Shown piece after piece: positions 15,979-23,558 of a stretch of DNA of 64,000 nucleotides. Source of the stretch: Candidatus Saccharibacteria bacterium UBA6224 (lineage in GTDB: Bacteria; Patescibacteriota; Saccharimonadia; Saccharimonadales; UBA4665). Below the pieces are notes generated by a model. That model searched no databases and was not told the DNA's origin. It saw nothing but the letters and a program-made list of their open reading frames with translations. The stretch spans positions 33,143 to 97,142 of the forward strand of contig DJWS01000008.1 of the NCBI GenBank assembly GCA_002441585.1. Direction: 5' to 3'. Each line of letters starts with the position of its first letter. Position 1 is the stretch's first letter. The position numbers and the translations under genes were made by a program.

Positions 15979-16308
15979 TTAGCGCGAGGGGTGTGGGTTG
16001 TTACGGTCTGGGCTGACATGGCCAGCCCACAAATCCCGGTAAGGTTCTAAATAAGCAGCGACATCATTCAGTGCTGTCGGTGATACCTGTACCAGTTGTT
16101 CCTTGCCGCGCCGGCGCTTAAGTATGAGGTTGGCTCGCTCGAGTACCTGCAAGTGTTTCGATATGGCAGCAAATGAAAGGTCGTAGGCCGCAGCGATTTC
16201 GGTGATGGTCAGTGCCCGCTGGGAGACCCGTGCCAATATGTCGCGACGGGTGTGGTCGGCCAGGGCGCCGAATGTCGAATCTAGCGGAGAGGAATCATAT
16301 TCAACCAT
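15979..16308 (-). CDS. ArsR-family winged-helix repressor
   Basis: A 109-residue transcriptional regulator with the ArsR fold: ALADHTRRDILARV, the recognition-helix region ITEIAAAYDLSFAAISKHLQVL, and the wing LILKRRRGKEQLVQV. No metal-binding cysteines are seen, as in the non-metal ArsR branch. The start is M at 16308: TTGACA and TATCGT with a 17-base spacer lie just upstream, and the ATG is eight bases past the -10. An 18-bp palindrome overlaps this start, suggesting autorepression. Starting at 16329 would put the promoter inside the gene. Confidence 0.88.
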   Translation of the reverse strand: MVEYDSSPLDSTFGALADHTRRDILARVSQRALTITEIAAAYDLSFAAISKHLQVLERANLILKRRRGKEQLVQVSPTALNDVAAYLEPYRDLWAGHVSPDRNNPHPSR

Positions 16309-16345
16309 ATAGTTGAACGATAGGTCCATAGCTACCTGATGTCAA
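16300..16345 (-). promoter_or_regulatory. ArsR gene promoter with overlapping palindromic operator
   Basis: On the minus strand: -35 TTGACA (16345-16340), 17 bases, -10 TATCGT (16322-16317). The near-perfect palindrome TTCAACCATATAGTTGAA (16300-16317, plus-strand reading) touches the -10 and covers the start codon. Its half-sites TTCAAC/GTTGAA resemble operators of ArsR-type repressors. Confidence 0.6.
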
Positions 16346-16348
16346 GCG

Positions 16349-17380
16349 CTAGCTCTTGTTTGGCATCAAGTGGACAACGAAGGTGGAGCCTTTGCCAGGT
16401 TTGCTGGTGACGGTTATCTGGCCATTTTGCTGTTGGGCCAGCTTGGCGGCTAGCGCCAACCCCAGCCCATGGCCACTCACCCGCCGGGAGGTTCGAGAGG
16501 GATCGACACGATAGAATCGGGTAAAGATGCGCGATAAGTCTTCAGCCGCGATGCCGACCCCCTGATCAGCTATACTCACCAGGACCTCCTTGCCTTGGCG
16601 CCTGGCCGTAATACTGATCGTCGTATTGTCAGGGCTGTACTTTATGGCGTTGTCGAGTAGGATGGTGATGATTTGCTCCAGGCTGACGGGGTTAGCGTGA
16701 GCCCGGATGTCGCCTACCTTGTCCTCTATGACGATACGTTTGGTCTGGGCGCTACGGTAGAGCTTATCGATAGCTTCGCGAGTCACATCTGATAATGAAA
16801 CCGAGCTTAGCGGGGGCGACTTCCCATCTTCACGCGCCAGGTGCAGCAGGCCTTCCGATAATCGTTGCAGCCGGGTGACTTCTTCAAGGTTGCTTTTTAG
16901 CAGCGCCTTGGAGCGGGCAAGGGTAAGCTTGGGATTGCGCAAGGCTACTTCGTTCTCGGTATGGATGGTAGCCAACGGAGTACGGAGCTCGTGCGACGCA
17001 TCGGCCGCGAATCGACTTTGCGCCTCCAGCGCCTCTTCGATGGGCTCCAGCGTCCGCCGTGCGAGTATGTAACTGATAAATGCACCCAGGATCAGGACGA
17101 ACGCGTTTAGCGCCACCAGGCGTATTAGTAATTCATGCCTTCCGTCGCTGAGTCTATCCTGCAAATAATCGCGGAAGACATTGGAATCACGGATAGTCAG
17201 TTGGCTATAAGTACTGCCGGGTGGCAACTGCTGGCCAATCTCTTGGACTGAAGTGTGATAAGTTACCACACTGAAGCTGATGCTCATGGTCATGATGATA
17301 AGTAAATAAGACGCGGCGAGTTGGATGGTGTGCGCATGTGGCCGTAAGTTTTGGCGGAGTTGTAAGATAATATCTGACAT
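16349..17380 (-). CDS. Two-component sensor histidine kinase
   Basis: A 343-residue kinase with two membrane helices (about 20-40 and 85-108) around a short extracytoplasmic loop of about 45 residues, a HAMP-like linker (ARRTLEPIEEA), the H box FAADASHELRTPLAT, the N box LLDNAIKYSP, the G1 box DQGVGI, the F box IFTRFYR, and the G2 box GHGLGLALA. It should autophosphorylate and pass phosphate to the OmpR-type regulator encoded two bases upstream in the same operon. The signal is unknown. Confidence 0.93.
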   Translation of the reverse strand: MSDIILQLRQNLRPHAHTIQLAASYLLIIMTMSISFSVVTYHTSVQEIGQQLPPGSTYSQLTIRDSNVFRDYLQDRLSDGRHELLIRLVALNAFVLILGAFISYILARRTLEPIEEALEAQSRFAADASHELRTPLATIHTENEVALRNPKLTLARSKALLKSNLEEVTRLQRLSEGLLHLAREDGKSPPLSSVSLSDVTREAIDKLYRSAQTKRIVIEDKVGDIRAHANPVSLEQIITILLDNAIKYSPDNTTISITARRQGKEVLVSIADQGVGIAAEDLSRIFTRFYRVDPSRTSRRVSGHGLGLALAAKLAQQQNGQITVTSKPGKGSTFVVHLMPNKS

Positions 17381-17382
17381 AC

Positions 17383-18054
17383 CTAAGCTTCTATCTTATA
17401 GCCAAACCCTCGGACAGTCCTGATAAGCGCCGGCCCGTTGAATGGTCGATCTACCTTGCTGCGCAAGTAGGTTATAAATACCTCGACATTATTAGGAAGA
17501 ATGTCGGCGTCGAAGTTCCATACATGATGAATGATGTTTTGTTTGCTGAGCACCTTCCCCTTATTGCGCAGCAAGTATTCGAGCAGGGCAAATTCCTTGG
17601 CTGATAAATTGATGGATTTGCCGGCCCGCTTGACCTCTTTGCTGACGGTGTCTAAGGAAAGGTCGTCGGCAATAAGGGTATTACCGACGCTATCGTGTGG
17701 TCGTCGCATCAAGGCACGGATACGAGCCAATAGCACTTCGAACGAAAATGGCTTAACCAGGTAGTCGTCTGCTCCCGCGTCTAGTCCAGCCACGACATCC
17801 CGGGGCTGATCCTTGGCGGTAAGCATAAGGATAGGGGTGTGATTGTTGTCCTGCCTGAGTTGCCGGCAAATAGAAAACCCGTCTACCCCGGGTAGCATTA
17901 CGTCCAGGATGATAAGGTCGTACTCTTCGTACAGGGCGCTATTGAGCCCCTCGTTTCCCTCGTATGCTACATCTACCACGAACGATTCTTGCTCCAACCC
18001 ATCACGAATCGCATTAGCAATCTTATGCTCGTCCTCTATGACTAGTACTTTCAT
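17383..18054 (-). CDS. OmpR/PhoB-family response regulator
   Basis: A 223-residue regulator. Receiver domain: acidic pair in VIEDEH, phospho-acceptor in LIILDVMLPG, Thr in LMLTAKD, Lys in YLVKPF. Winged-helix output domain: LSLDTVSKEVKRAG, LSAKEFALLEYLLRNKGKVLS, and VYITYLRSKVD-like recognition and wing segments ending TVRGFGYKIE. The start is the ATG at 18054; TAGAGT lies six bases upstream. A TTG two codons earlier is less likely. Operon with the kinase downstream. Confidence 0.93.
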   Translation of the reverse strand: MKVLVIEDEHKIANAIRDGLEQESFVVDVAYEGNEGLNSALYEEYDLIILDVMLPGVDGFSICRQLRQDNNHTPILMLTAKDQPRDVVAGLDAGADDYLVKPFSFEVLLARIRALMRRPHDSVGNTLIADDLSLDTVSKEVKRAGKSINLSAKEFALLEYLLRNKGKVLSKQNIIHHVWNFDADILPNNVEVFITYLRSKVDRPFNGPALIRTVRGFGYKIEA

Positions 18055-18130
18055 GGGCAAACTCTACGACTCCAAGCTTAAATTTGGTTGAAAATACCAA
18101 CACTACCACTGTACCACTACTGCAATACCA

Positions 18131-18158
18131 AAACTCACGGCTGGCGCGCCGTGAGTTT
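18131..18158 (-). terminator. Hairpin terminator (bidirectional-looking)
   Basis: AAACTCACGG (18131-18140) pairs with CCGTGAGTTT (18149-18158), with A/T runs on both sides. It ends the 18176-18445 unit on the minus strand. Confidence 0.75.
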
Positions 18159-18175
18159 TTAGGGCAAGTATTTGC

Positions 18176-18445
18176 CTAGTAGCCGGGTTGGAGTCCTCCA
18201 CCCTGGCCCGGCCACAGATATTGGACGAATCGTTTGCCGCTTAGACTGAGTTCAATAAGTGGCCCATAGGCGGTCTGTTGTGTTAGCCGGACCAGGCCGC
18301 GGTGCTGCAATGACGATATGATATGTATGATTCTCCGCCTGGCAATGTGAAGCGAATTGGCCAGGTTATCGAAATCCTCTTGGCCGCTCTCATCAATCTG
18401 CTGCAGGACCAGGGCGTATTCCTCGGGTATGTTTACTGATTTCAT
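18176..18445 (-). CDS. Small winged-helix protein (MarR/ArsR-like fold)
   Basis: An 89-residue protein: a helix-turn-helix LANSLHIARRRIIHIISSLQHRGLV followed by a wing (RLTQQTAYGPLIELSLSGKRF). Probably a compact DNA-binding regulator. The start is the ATG at 18445 behind a clear GAGGAG Shine-Dalgarno; longer in-frame starts upstream lack one. It follows a 44-codon ORF on the same strand and probably shares its transcript. Confidence 0.72.
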   Translation of the reverse strand: MKSVNIPEEYALVLQQIDESGQEDFDNLANSLHIARRRIIHIISSLQHRGLVRLTQQTAYGPLIELSLSGKRFVQYLWPGQGGGLQPGY

Positions 18446-18479
18446 AACAACTCCTCTCATTTTTGTTACGTGATGCTCC

Positions 18480-18614
18480 TTAGGCGCGAGCATGCACATG
18501 ACGTACAAAGCGCGAATGGAACCACCGCCCGAACGATGCGAGTAACGGCAGGCTGAGCCGTGAAGGCTCATAGTCAATATGCATGTTGGTATCGAGCGAC
18601 AGTCTTGTTTTCAT
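18480..18614 (-). CDS. Small ORF of 44 codons with strong ribosome-binding site
   Basis: MKTRLSLDTNMHIDYEPSRL continues to RFVRHVHARA and TAA. An excellent Shine-Dalgarno (AAAGGAGG) ends six bases before the ATG. Basic and His-rich, with no membrane helix. It lies 34 bases upstream of the small winged-helix gene, so it may be its operon partner or a leader peptide. No family is recognised. Confidence 0.5.
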   Translation of the reverse strand: MKTRLSLDTNMHIDYEPSRLSLPLLASFGRWFHSRFVRHVHARA

Positions 18615-18823
18615 TGGACCCTCCTTTCTGTGCGATTTGATATCGTATCCGCACCTGACTCCGACTATATCGAGCGTTTCTTAGCCGTGCCTTAAAACGG
18701 TTGCGTTTATCGTAAAAGCTCTGAGCAGCTACGCCCTAGTAGCGGATATGCAATGCTCATAAATTCGCGAAAGGATGCCGATAGCCGAGGCTTGACTTGT
18801 CCCGAGCTGCTATACTAGCGTTT

Positions 18824-19681
18824 ATGTCAAAACGATTCATCCATACGTTATCTGTACTTAGTCTTGTAATAGCACTCGCCGGTAATGGTGTGGCGCTCGC
18901 AGCCAAGCCGGGTGGGGGTGGCAAGGGTCCGACAACGACCACGTTGGGCTATGATGTTTCCCATCCGCAATGTGGTACGCAGCTACCCTCCGGCCAAGCA
19001 TTTGGAATTGTCGGCGTGAACGGAGGCACGGCTGCCAAACCAAGCCCTTGCCTGCCTGCGCAGCTGAACTGGGCCGCGACTTCCACGGGCAGTATCACCG
19101 CTCAAGCCAAAACACAGCTGTACGTCAATACTGCAAATCCAGGACAGGTTATGGATCAGATGTCGACACCATGGCCGACCAGCAACAGCGGTGTCGTAAC
19201 TAATCCTTATGGTACGTGCACTGGCGCTAACGATTCTGCTTGCTCATGGGAATACGGATGGGGGAGGGCTGACTACGCTGCCGATGAGGTATTTGTTCCT
19301 GCCGCGACATCAGCCGGTCTGGATGCGGACGTAAGTCATTATCTATGGTGGCTCGATGTTGAAACGGGTAACACCTGGCAAACTGGCACGGCTGACGCAT
19401 ACGCCAATAATGTCGCGACACTCGAGGGAGAGTCCGCAAACTTTCAGTACCGAGGTGCTAAAGTAGGTCTTTATTCGACAGCCTATCAATGGGGTCAAAT
19501 CACCGGCAATCTGGCTGGCCAGGGTGGCAACTTGATTGGGCTCGACAACTGGCGCCCGGGTGGTGCCAACCTAAGGACTGCCAAGCAGGCCTGCTCCGCC
19601 GATCCGTTGACACCAAATGGCCGGGTGGTGCTTACCCAATTTGTTTCTAAAAATCTCGACAACGACTATTCCTGTATCTAG
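18824..19681 (+). CDS. Secreted GH25/Rv2525c-like glycoside hydrolase-fold protein
   Basis: A 285-residue exported protein. The signal peptide (MSKRFIHTLSVLSLVIALAG, cleavage probably after ALA) precedes a TIM-barrel-like domain with GYDVSHPQC at its first strand, WWLDVETGNTW (the acidic strand of GH25-type lysozymes), KVGLYSTAYQW and GLDNWRPG. Peptidoglycan or another glycan is the likely target. ATG 18824 is preceded by TATACT (18811-18816) with a 7-nt gap: leaderless. Several Cys pairs suggest disulfides. Function is inferred from motifs; catalytic activity is not certain. Confidence 0.7.
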   Translation: MSKRFIHTLSVLSLVIALAGNGVALAAKPGGGGKGPTTTTLGYDVSHPQCGTQLPSGQAFGIVGVNGGTAAKPSPCLPAQLNWAATSTGSITAQAKTQLYVNTANPGQVMDQMSTPWPTSNSGVVTNPYGTCTGANDSACSWEYGWGRADYAADEVFVPAATSAGLDADVSHYLWWLDVETGNTWQTGTADAYANNVATLEGESANFQYRGAKVGLYSTAYQWGQITGNLAGQGGNLIGLDNWRPGGANLRTAKQACSADPLTPNGRVVLTQFVSKNLDNDYSCI

Positions 19682-19711
19682 TACCAGACAAATGTCTGCT
19701 ATGCTGGTGAC

Positions 19712-20440
19712 ATGAAAAGCGCTATCAGTATCAGTGGCTTGTCAGTTACGCTGGGGCGCAAATTCGAGGCCTTGCATGATGTGACGCTCGAGCTCCCCGA
19801 GGGGCGAATTACTGGCTTGATTGGTCCGAGTGGGGCCGGCAAAACCACGCTCATGCGCGTTATTGTCGGAAGGCAAAAATTTAATTTGGGACAAGTCGAG
19901 ATTCTAGGGCTTCCGGCCGGTTCGCCGGAGCTGCGACCACGTATGCGCTACATGACGCAAGAATTGTCGGTGTATGCCGATTTGACGCTCATGGAAAATC
20001 TGCGTTACTTTGCACGCATGTATGGCTACCATGGCCGAGCCGCCAAACAAGCTGCCACAGAGGCTATCGATAAGGTATCTCTGACTGGCAAGTCGGGTGT
20101 CCTGGTGTCTGATTTATCCGGCGGCCAGAAGCAGCGTGTCTCGTTAGCTATCGCGTTGATAGGCCGTCCAGAGTTGCTAGTGCTGGATGAGCCGACAGTC
20201 GGTCTGGACCCGGTTCTGCGCGAGGAGCTATGGAGCTTATTCCGCGAACTTGCTGCCAATGGCGTGACCGTCGTCGTGTCGAGCCATGTCATGGATGAGG
20301 CCGAGCGCTGCGATGAACTAATATTGATTCGTGACAGTCGCATAGTCGCCCATGACACACCCGATGCGCTGCGTAAACGCACCGACTCGGATACCATAGA
20401 GCAAAGTTTCCTGAAGCTGGCAGGGGGCAAAGCGGTATGA
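19712..20440 (+). CDS. ABC transporter ATP-binding subunit (ABC-2 exporter type)
   Basis: A 242-residue ATPase: Walker A GPSGAGKTT, Q loop MTQE, signature LSGGQKQR, Walker B LLVLDEPTVGLDP, and H loop VVSSHVMDE. It powers the permease encoded next, whose start overlaps its stop by four bases. The DrrA/NatA-like group exports drugs, lipids or polysaccharides; the substrate cannot be told. Confidence 0.93.
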   Translation: MKSAISISGLSVTLGRKFEALHDVTLELPEGRITGLIGPSGAGKTTLMRVIVGRQKFNLGQVEILGLPAGSPELRPRMRYMTQELSVYADLTLMENLRYFARMYGYHGRAAKQAATEAIDKVSLTGKSGVLVSDLSGGQKQRVSLAIALIGRPELLVLDEPTVGLDPVLREELWSLFRELAANGVTVVVSSHVMDEAERCDELILIRDSRIVAHDTPDALRKRTDSDTIEQSFLKLAGGKAV

Positions 20441-21171
20441 GTATACGGCGAACCTTCGCTACGGCCCTCCGGGTATTGAATCAGCTACGGCATGATCCGC
20501 GCACCCTTGCGCTAGTACTGGTCGTGCCATGTGTCCTTATGTTCCTGCTGAAGTACATCTTCGACGGCAATCCGCTGATATTCAATGCCGTGGCGCCGAT
20601 GCTACTAGGCATATTCCCGTTGCTGATGATGTTCCTCATCACGTCCATAGCTACTCTTAGGGAGCGCAAGACCGGTACGCTGGATCGACTCATGACCATG
20701 CCTATCAGCAAGCTCGATTTCATATTCGGTTACGCCATAGCCTTTTCGGCGTTAGCTTTCGTACAGGCCAGTATCGTCAGTCTCGTGACGCTGGGCTGGT
20801 TGGGCGTGACTGTTCAGGGTGGCACAATATCGCTCCTCGTCGCGGCCGTGGCGGCAGCCCTGCTGGGCACAGCGCTGGGCTTGTTCGTCAGCGCGTTTGC
20901 GACCAGCGAATTCCAGGCGGTTGAGCTGGTCATGCCCACCCTGATGCCCCAAATACTGGTCTGTGGGTTATTTGTGCCGCGCGAGCAGATGGCGACAGCC
21001 CTCGAAAAAATTTCCGATTTTCTGCCCTTGACCTACAGCGTGGACGCCATGAGACAAATAACCATACATACTGGCTGGTCCAGCGATTTAACGTTTGATC
21101 TGGCGGTTGTACTGGGCTGTACGGTGGTGGCATTGCTGCTTGGTTCGGTGACGATTCGACGGCAAACCTGA
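20437..21171 (+). CDS. ABC-2 type transporter permease
   Basis: A 244-residue membrane protein with about six helices. The first follows a short cytoplasmic N-terminus (LVVPCVLMFLLKYIF). The characteristic ERKTGTLDRLMTMPISKLDFIFGY segment precedes helices 3-6, and FVPREQM with LPLTYSVDAMR lies near the C-terminus, all typical of ABC2 membrane proteins. It pairs with the ATPase upstream and is translationally coupled on both sides. Confidence 0.93.
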   Translation: MSIRRTFATALRVLNQLRHDPRTLALVLVVPCVLMFLLKYIFDGNPLIFNAVAPMLLGIFPLLMMFLITSIATLRERKTGTLDRLMTMPISKLDFIFGYAIAFSALAFVQASIVSLVTLGWLGVTVQGGTISLLVAAVAAALLGTALGLFVSAFATSEFQAVELVMPTLMPQILVCGLFVPREQMATALEKISDFLPLTYSVDAMRQITIHTGWSSDLTFDLAVVLGCTVVALLLGSVTIRRQT

Positions 21172-21350
21172 TGGATGACTCGGGCGAAACGGCGCTGCCA
21201 TGCGACGATAAATTGGCTTTTGATACGCAGCGCCAGGCGAGTGCTGCTGCGAATGTCGCCCAGTATCAGCACGGCGCCATTTTGCGTCCCTACCGCTGCC
21301 GGCACTGTTCGCTGTGGCATCTGACGACGAAAACCACAAATGATAGCTAG
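21171..21350 (+). CDS. Small CxxC..WH zinc-finger-like protein (59 aa)
   Basis: The ATG overlaps the permease stop (TGATG), implying coupling. The product starts MDDSGETALPCDDKLAFDTQ and holds a compact YRCRHCSLWHLTT motif near 41-53, a CxxC with a following WH, as in many short zinc-binding proteins. An Ala/Gln-rich helix lies before it. No partner function is known; adaptor or nucleic-acid binding are both possible. Confidence 0.68.
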   Translation: MDDSGETALPCDDKLAFDTQRQASAAANVAQYQHGAILRPYRCRHCSLWHLTTKTTNDS

Positions 21351-21494
21351 TCAACTTGTGTCTACTGTGGTAGAGTAGTCATACTAGAAAAGCTGCTAAT
21401 ACCTTGTTTCAGGTTCTAGGTACTATAAATAAAGTGTTTCAGGAGCGCAGCTAACTGGTTTGCCAGTTTACTCCGAGAACAGTAGGAGATATAA
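21351..21494 (+). promoter_or_regulatory. Long leader of the RRM gene
   Basis: A promoter is plausible near 21358-21390 (TTGTGT, then CATACT). The leader of about 100 nt holds a TAACTGG/CCAGTTTA-type hairpin (about 21451-21471) and ends with AGGAGATATAA before the ATG. Long leaders are common for cold-shock-like RNA-binding proteins. Confidence 0.4.
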
Positions 21495-21782
21495 ATGGCA
21501 ATTAAACTTTTTGTTGGCTCCCTCTCATGGGGTGTGACAGACGACATGTTGAGCGACTTTTTCGCACAAGCAGGTACGGTCACCTCAGCCAAAGTCATCA
21601 TGGACCGCGACAGCGGCCGCAGCAAGGGCTTCGGTTTTGTTGAGATGAGCAGTGACGATGAGGCCAAGAAGGCTATCGACGAACTCAACGGCAAAGAGCT
21701 GGATGGCCGCGCCGTGAACGTCAGCGAAGCTCGTCCACGCGAAGAGCGTCCACGCCGCGATTTTGGCGCCAACCGCTACTAA
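21495..21782 (+). CDS. RRM-domain RNA-binding protein
   Basis: A 95-residue single RNA-recognition motif. RNP2 is KLFVGSLSW and RNP1 is SKGFGFVEM; the C-terminal tail is Arg-rich (EARPREERPRRDFG). It resembles bacterial/cyanobacterial Rbp proteins that act as RNA chaperones, often cold-regulated. A good Shine-Dalgarno (AGGAGA) and a terminator directly after make it a single-gene unit, probably highly expressed. Confidence 0.93.
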   Translation: MAIKLFVGSLSWGVTDDMLSDFFAQAGTVTSAKVIMDRDSGRSKGFGFVEMSSDDEAKKAIDELNGKELDGRAVNVSEARPREERPRRDFGANRY

Positions 21783-21803
21783 ATTGCAACTGAGCAAACC
21801 AAG

Positions 21804-21829
21804 AACCACCCGGCAACGGGTGGTTTTTA
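21804..21829 (+). terminator. Intrinsic terminator of the RRM gene
   Basis: AACCACCCG (21804-21812) pairs with CGGGTGGTT (21817-21825) around GCAA, followed by a T run. Confidence 0.88.
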
Positions 21830-21843
21830 TTTGGCTGGTTTTC

Positions 21844-21872
21844 TTGACCCCGCCAGCCCCACAGCTTACGCT
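21844..21872 (+). promoter_or_regulatory. Leaderless promoter of the trehalase gene
   Basis: TTGACC (21844-21849), exactly 17 bases, then TACGCT (21867-21872), seven bases before the ATG at 21880. Transcription is therefore expected to begin at the start codon. Confidence 0.65.
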
Positions 21873-21879
21873 AATAAGG

Positions 21880-23178
21880 ATGAAGGAGCGCATCACCCAG
21901 GCCAAAGACCAGGCGAAAGAGTTAGCCGAAAAGACAGCCAGCAAGCTGGGTCTGATTCGTGGTGATCGGGAACTTGGGGCCGCCGATGTCGCGGCCGCCC
22001 GCGAATATATCCATAACTACTGGGCTAATCTGGAGCGCTTTCACCCTCGTGACGACGAAAGCTTGCTCGGCCTGCCCAAGCCCTACCTAGTGCCCAGCTT
22101 CGAGGAAAACGCCAGCTTCGACTACAACGAGCTCTACTACTGGGATAGCTATTTCATGGTCCAGGGACTCTATGATTCCGAGCATCGAGAGCTGGTTACG
22201 GGCATATTGGAGAATTTGCTCAGCCTGTTCCAGCGCTTCCGGGTGGTGCCCAACGCCTCTCGCACCTATCTGATGGGTCGATCACAACCGCCGTTCCTGT
22301 CTACGTTCATCTTTGAAGTCTACGAGCACTTTGATGCTGGTGATGAGTGGCTCAAGGATGCCATCGAGCTGGCCAAACAGGAATACGAAATTGTCTGGAT
22401 GGGCACCAAGAAGCCGAACGACCGGTTGGTTTATCGCAAATTGAGCCGATACTACGACATCAATTACCTGCATGATCTGGCCGAAGCCGAAAGCGGCTGG
22501 GACATGACACCACGCTTTAGCCGCAAAGCGCTCAACTATTTGCCAGTTGACCTAAATGCCTTGCTGTATAAATACGAGATGGACTTTTTCCGAGCGGCCG
22601 AGATATTTGGCGAAGCGGAAGAGGCGAAGCGCTGGCGCGCGGCTGCCGAAGAACGCAAACATACCATGAACGAACTGATGTGGGACAAGCTGCGCGGACT
22701 CTATTACGACTACAATTTTGTCCGCCAAAAACGCGGCAACGTCAGTAGTCTGGCTGCATATTTCCCGATGTGGGCCGGTATGATCAGCCAGCGTCAGGCC
22801 GAATCGATGGTCCGGGCGCTGCACCGTTTCGAGAACAAGGGAGGCTTGGCCACCACTGACGCCTTGCCGATTGGGCAGTACATGCGCGGCAGCATGCCGA
22901 CCCAGTGGGCCTACCCGAACGGCTGGGCGCCGCTGCAGTTCATCGTCATCCAGGCGCTCGAACGGTATGGCTACCACGAGGATGCTCGGCGCATTGCCCA
23001 CAAGTGGCTCCGGGCCAACTTGGATTGGTTCAATGCCCATGGAGTGTTCTTGGAAAAATACAACGTCGCCTCGCCCGACAAGCCGCCAGTGAAGGGCGTG
23101 TATCCGTCACAAACCGGTTTCGGCTGGACCAATGCCATCTTCGAGCGGCTGTGCCAAGAATACATCGATAAACCGTAA
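21880..23178 (+). CDS. Trehalase, glycoside hydrolase family 37
   Basis: A 432-residue enzyme hydrolysing trehalose to two glucoses. GH37 signatures: NELYYWDSYFMVQGL (signature 1 region), RSQPPFLS, and QWAYPNGWAPLQF (signature 2 region). There is no signal peptide, so it is probably cytoplasmic and feeds glycolysis. Shorter than E. coli TreA/TreF (over 540). The ATG at 21880 is chosen from the promoter spacing; open sequence upstream reads through the RRM gene and its terminator. Confidence 0.88.
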   Translation: MKERITQAKDQAKELAEKTASKLGLIRGDRELGAADVAAAREYIHNYWANLERFHPRDDESLLGLPKPYLVPSFEENASFDYNELYYWDSYFMVQGLYDSEHRELVTGILENLLSLFQRFRVVPNASRTYLMGRSQPPFLSTFIFEVYEHFDAGDEWLKDAIELAKQEYEIVWMGTKKPNDRLVYRKLSRYYDINYLHDLAEAESGWDMTPRFSRKALNYLPVDLNALLYKYEMDFFRAAEIFGEAEEAKRWRAAAEERKHTMNELMWDKLRGLYYDYNFVRQKRGNVSSLAAYFPMWAGMISQRQAESMVRALHRFENKGGLATTDALPIGQYMRGSMPTQWAYPNGWAPLQFIVIQALERYGYHEDARRIAHKWLRANLDWFNAHGVFLEKYNVASPDKPPVKGVYPSQTGFGWTNAIFERLCQEYIDKP

Positions 23179-23212
23179 TTAACTCGTGCGACGCATCGCG
23201 GCCAACCGGTGG

Positions 23213-23357
23213 TATAATTCGTTGAGTTACTGCAGTTTTCGAAATTATAGCCCAAGGAGCGTCAGCGACTGGGTAGAATTTTGAGAGGACGACCGTAGTT
23301 GCAAGTCGAAGCTTTTGGCAGATGCCAAAATGAGACAGTCAGCGTACGGAAGGACAA
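23213..23357 (+). promoter_or_regulatory. tRNA-Val promoter and long structured leader
   Basis: TATAAT at 23213-23218 with TGG before it (extended -10). The start is near 23225, leaving about 133 nt before the tRNA. The leader contains TTTTGGC AGAT GCCAAAA (23313-23330) and distant complementary GACTG/CAGTC arms. No ORF is supported. Confidence 0.5.
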
Positions 23358-23434
23358 GGGGCTGTAGCTCAGCTGGCTAGAGCGCAGCATTCACATTGCT
23401 GAAGTCGGGGGTTCGAGTCCCTCCAGCCCCACCA
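23358..23434 (+). tRNA. tRNA-Val (anticodon CAC)
   Basis: Acceptor GGGGCTG pairs with CAGCCCC, D arm GCTC/GAGC, anticodon stem CAGCA/TGCTG around TTCACAT, T arm GGGGG/CCCTC (one G-T) with TTCGAGT. Discriminator A and an encoded CCA. Confidence 0.95.
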
Positions 23435-23455
23435 TTAACTGGTATACTTTTAGCT

Positions 23456-23506
23456 ATGAGCAATTTCGTAACCTCGAACATGCACATGATGCCCCCGCGG
23501 GCATAA
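23456..23506 (+). CDS. Possible Met-rich leader peptide upstream of metG (16 codons)
   Basis: ATG at 23456, seven bases after TATACT (23443-23448), opens MSNFVTSNMHMMPPRA then TAA. It contains ATG-CAC-ATG-ATG. An ATGCCC CCGC GGGCAT hairpin overlaps its end. The first codons and -10 region resemble those of metG itself (MSNF-VT), so it may be a partial duplication of the metG 5' end. A role as a Met-sensing attenuator is attractive but unproven. Confidence 0.4.
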   Translation: MSNFVTSNMHMMPPRA

Positions 23507-23558
23507 CTTCTCTTTGACCAACTTCTTTATTACGCACTAACCAGGTAGACTAAACACT

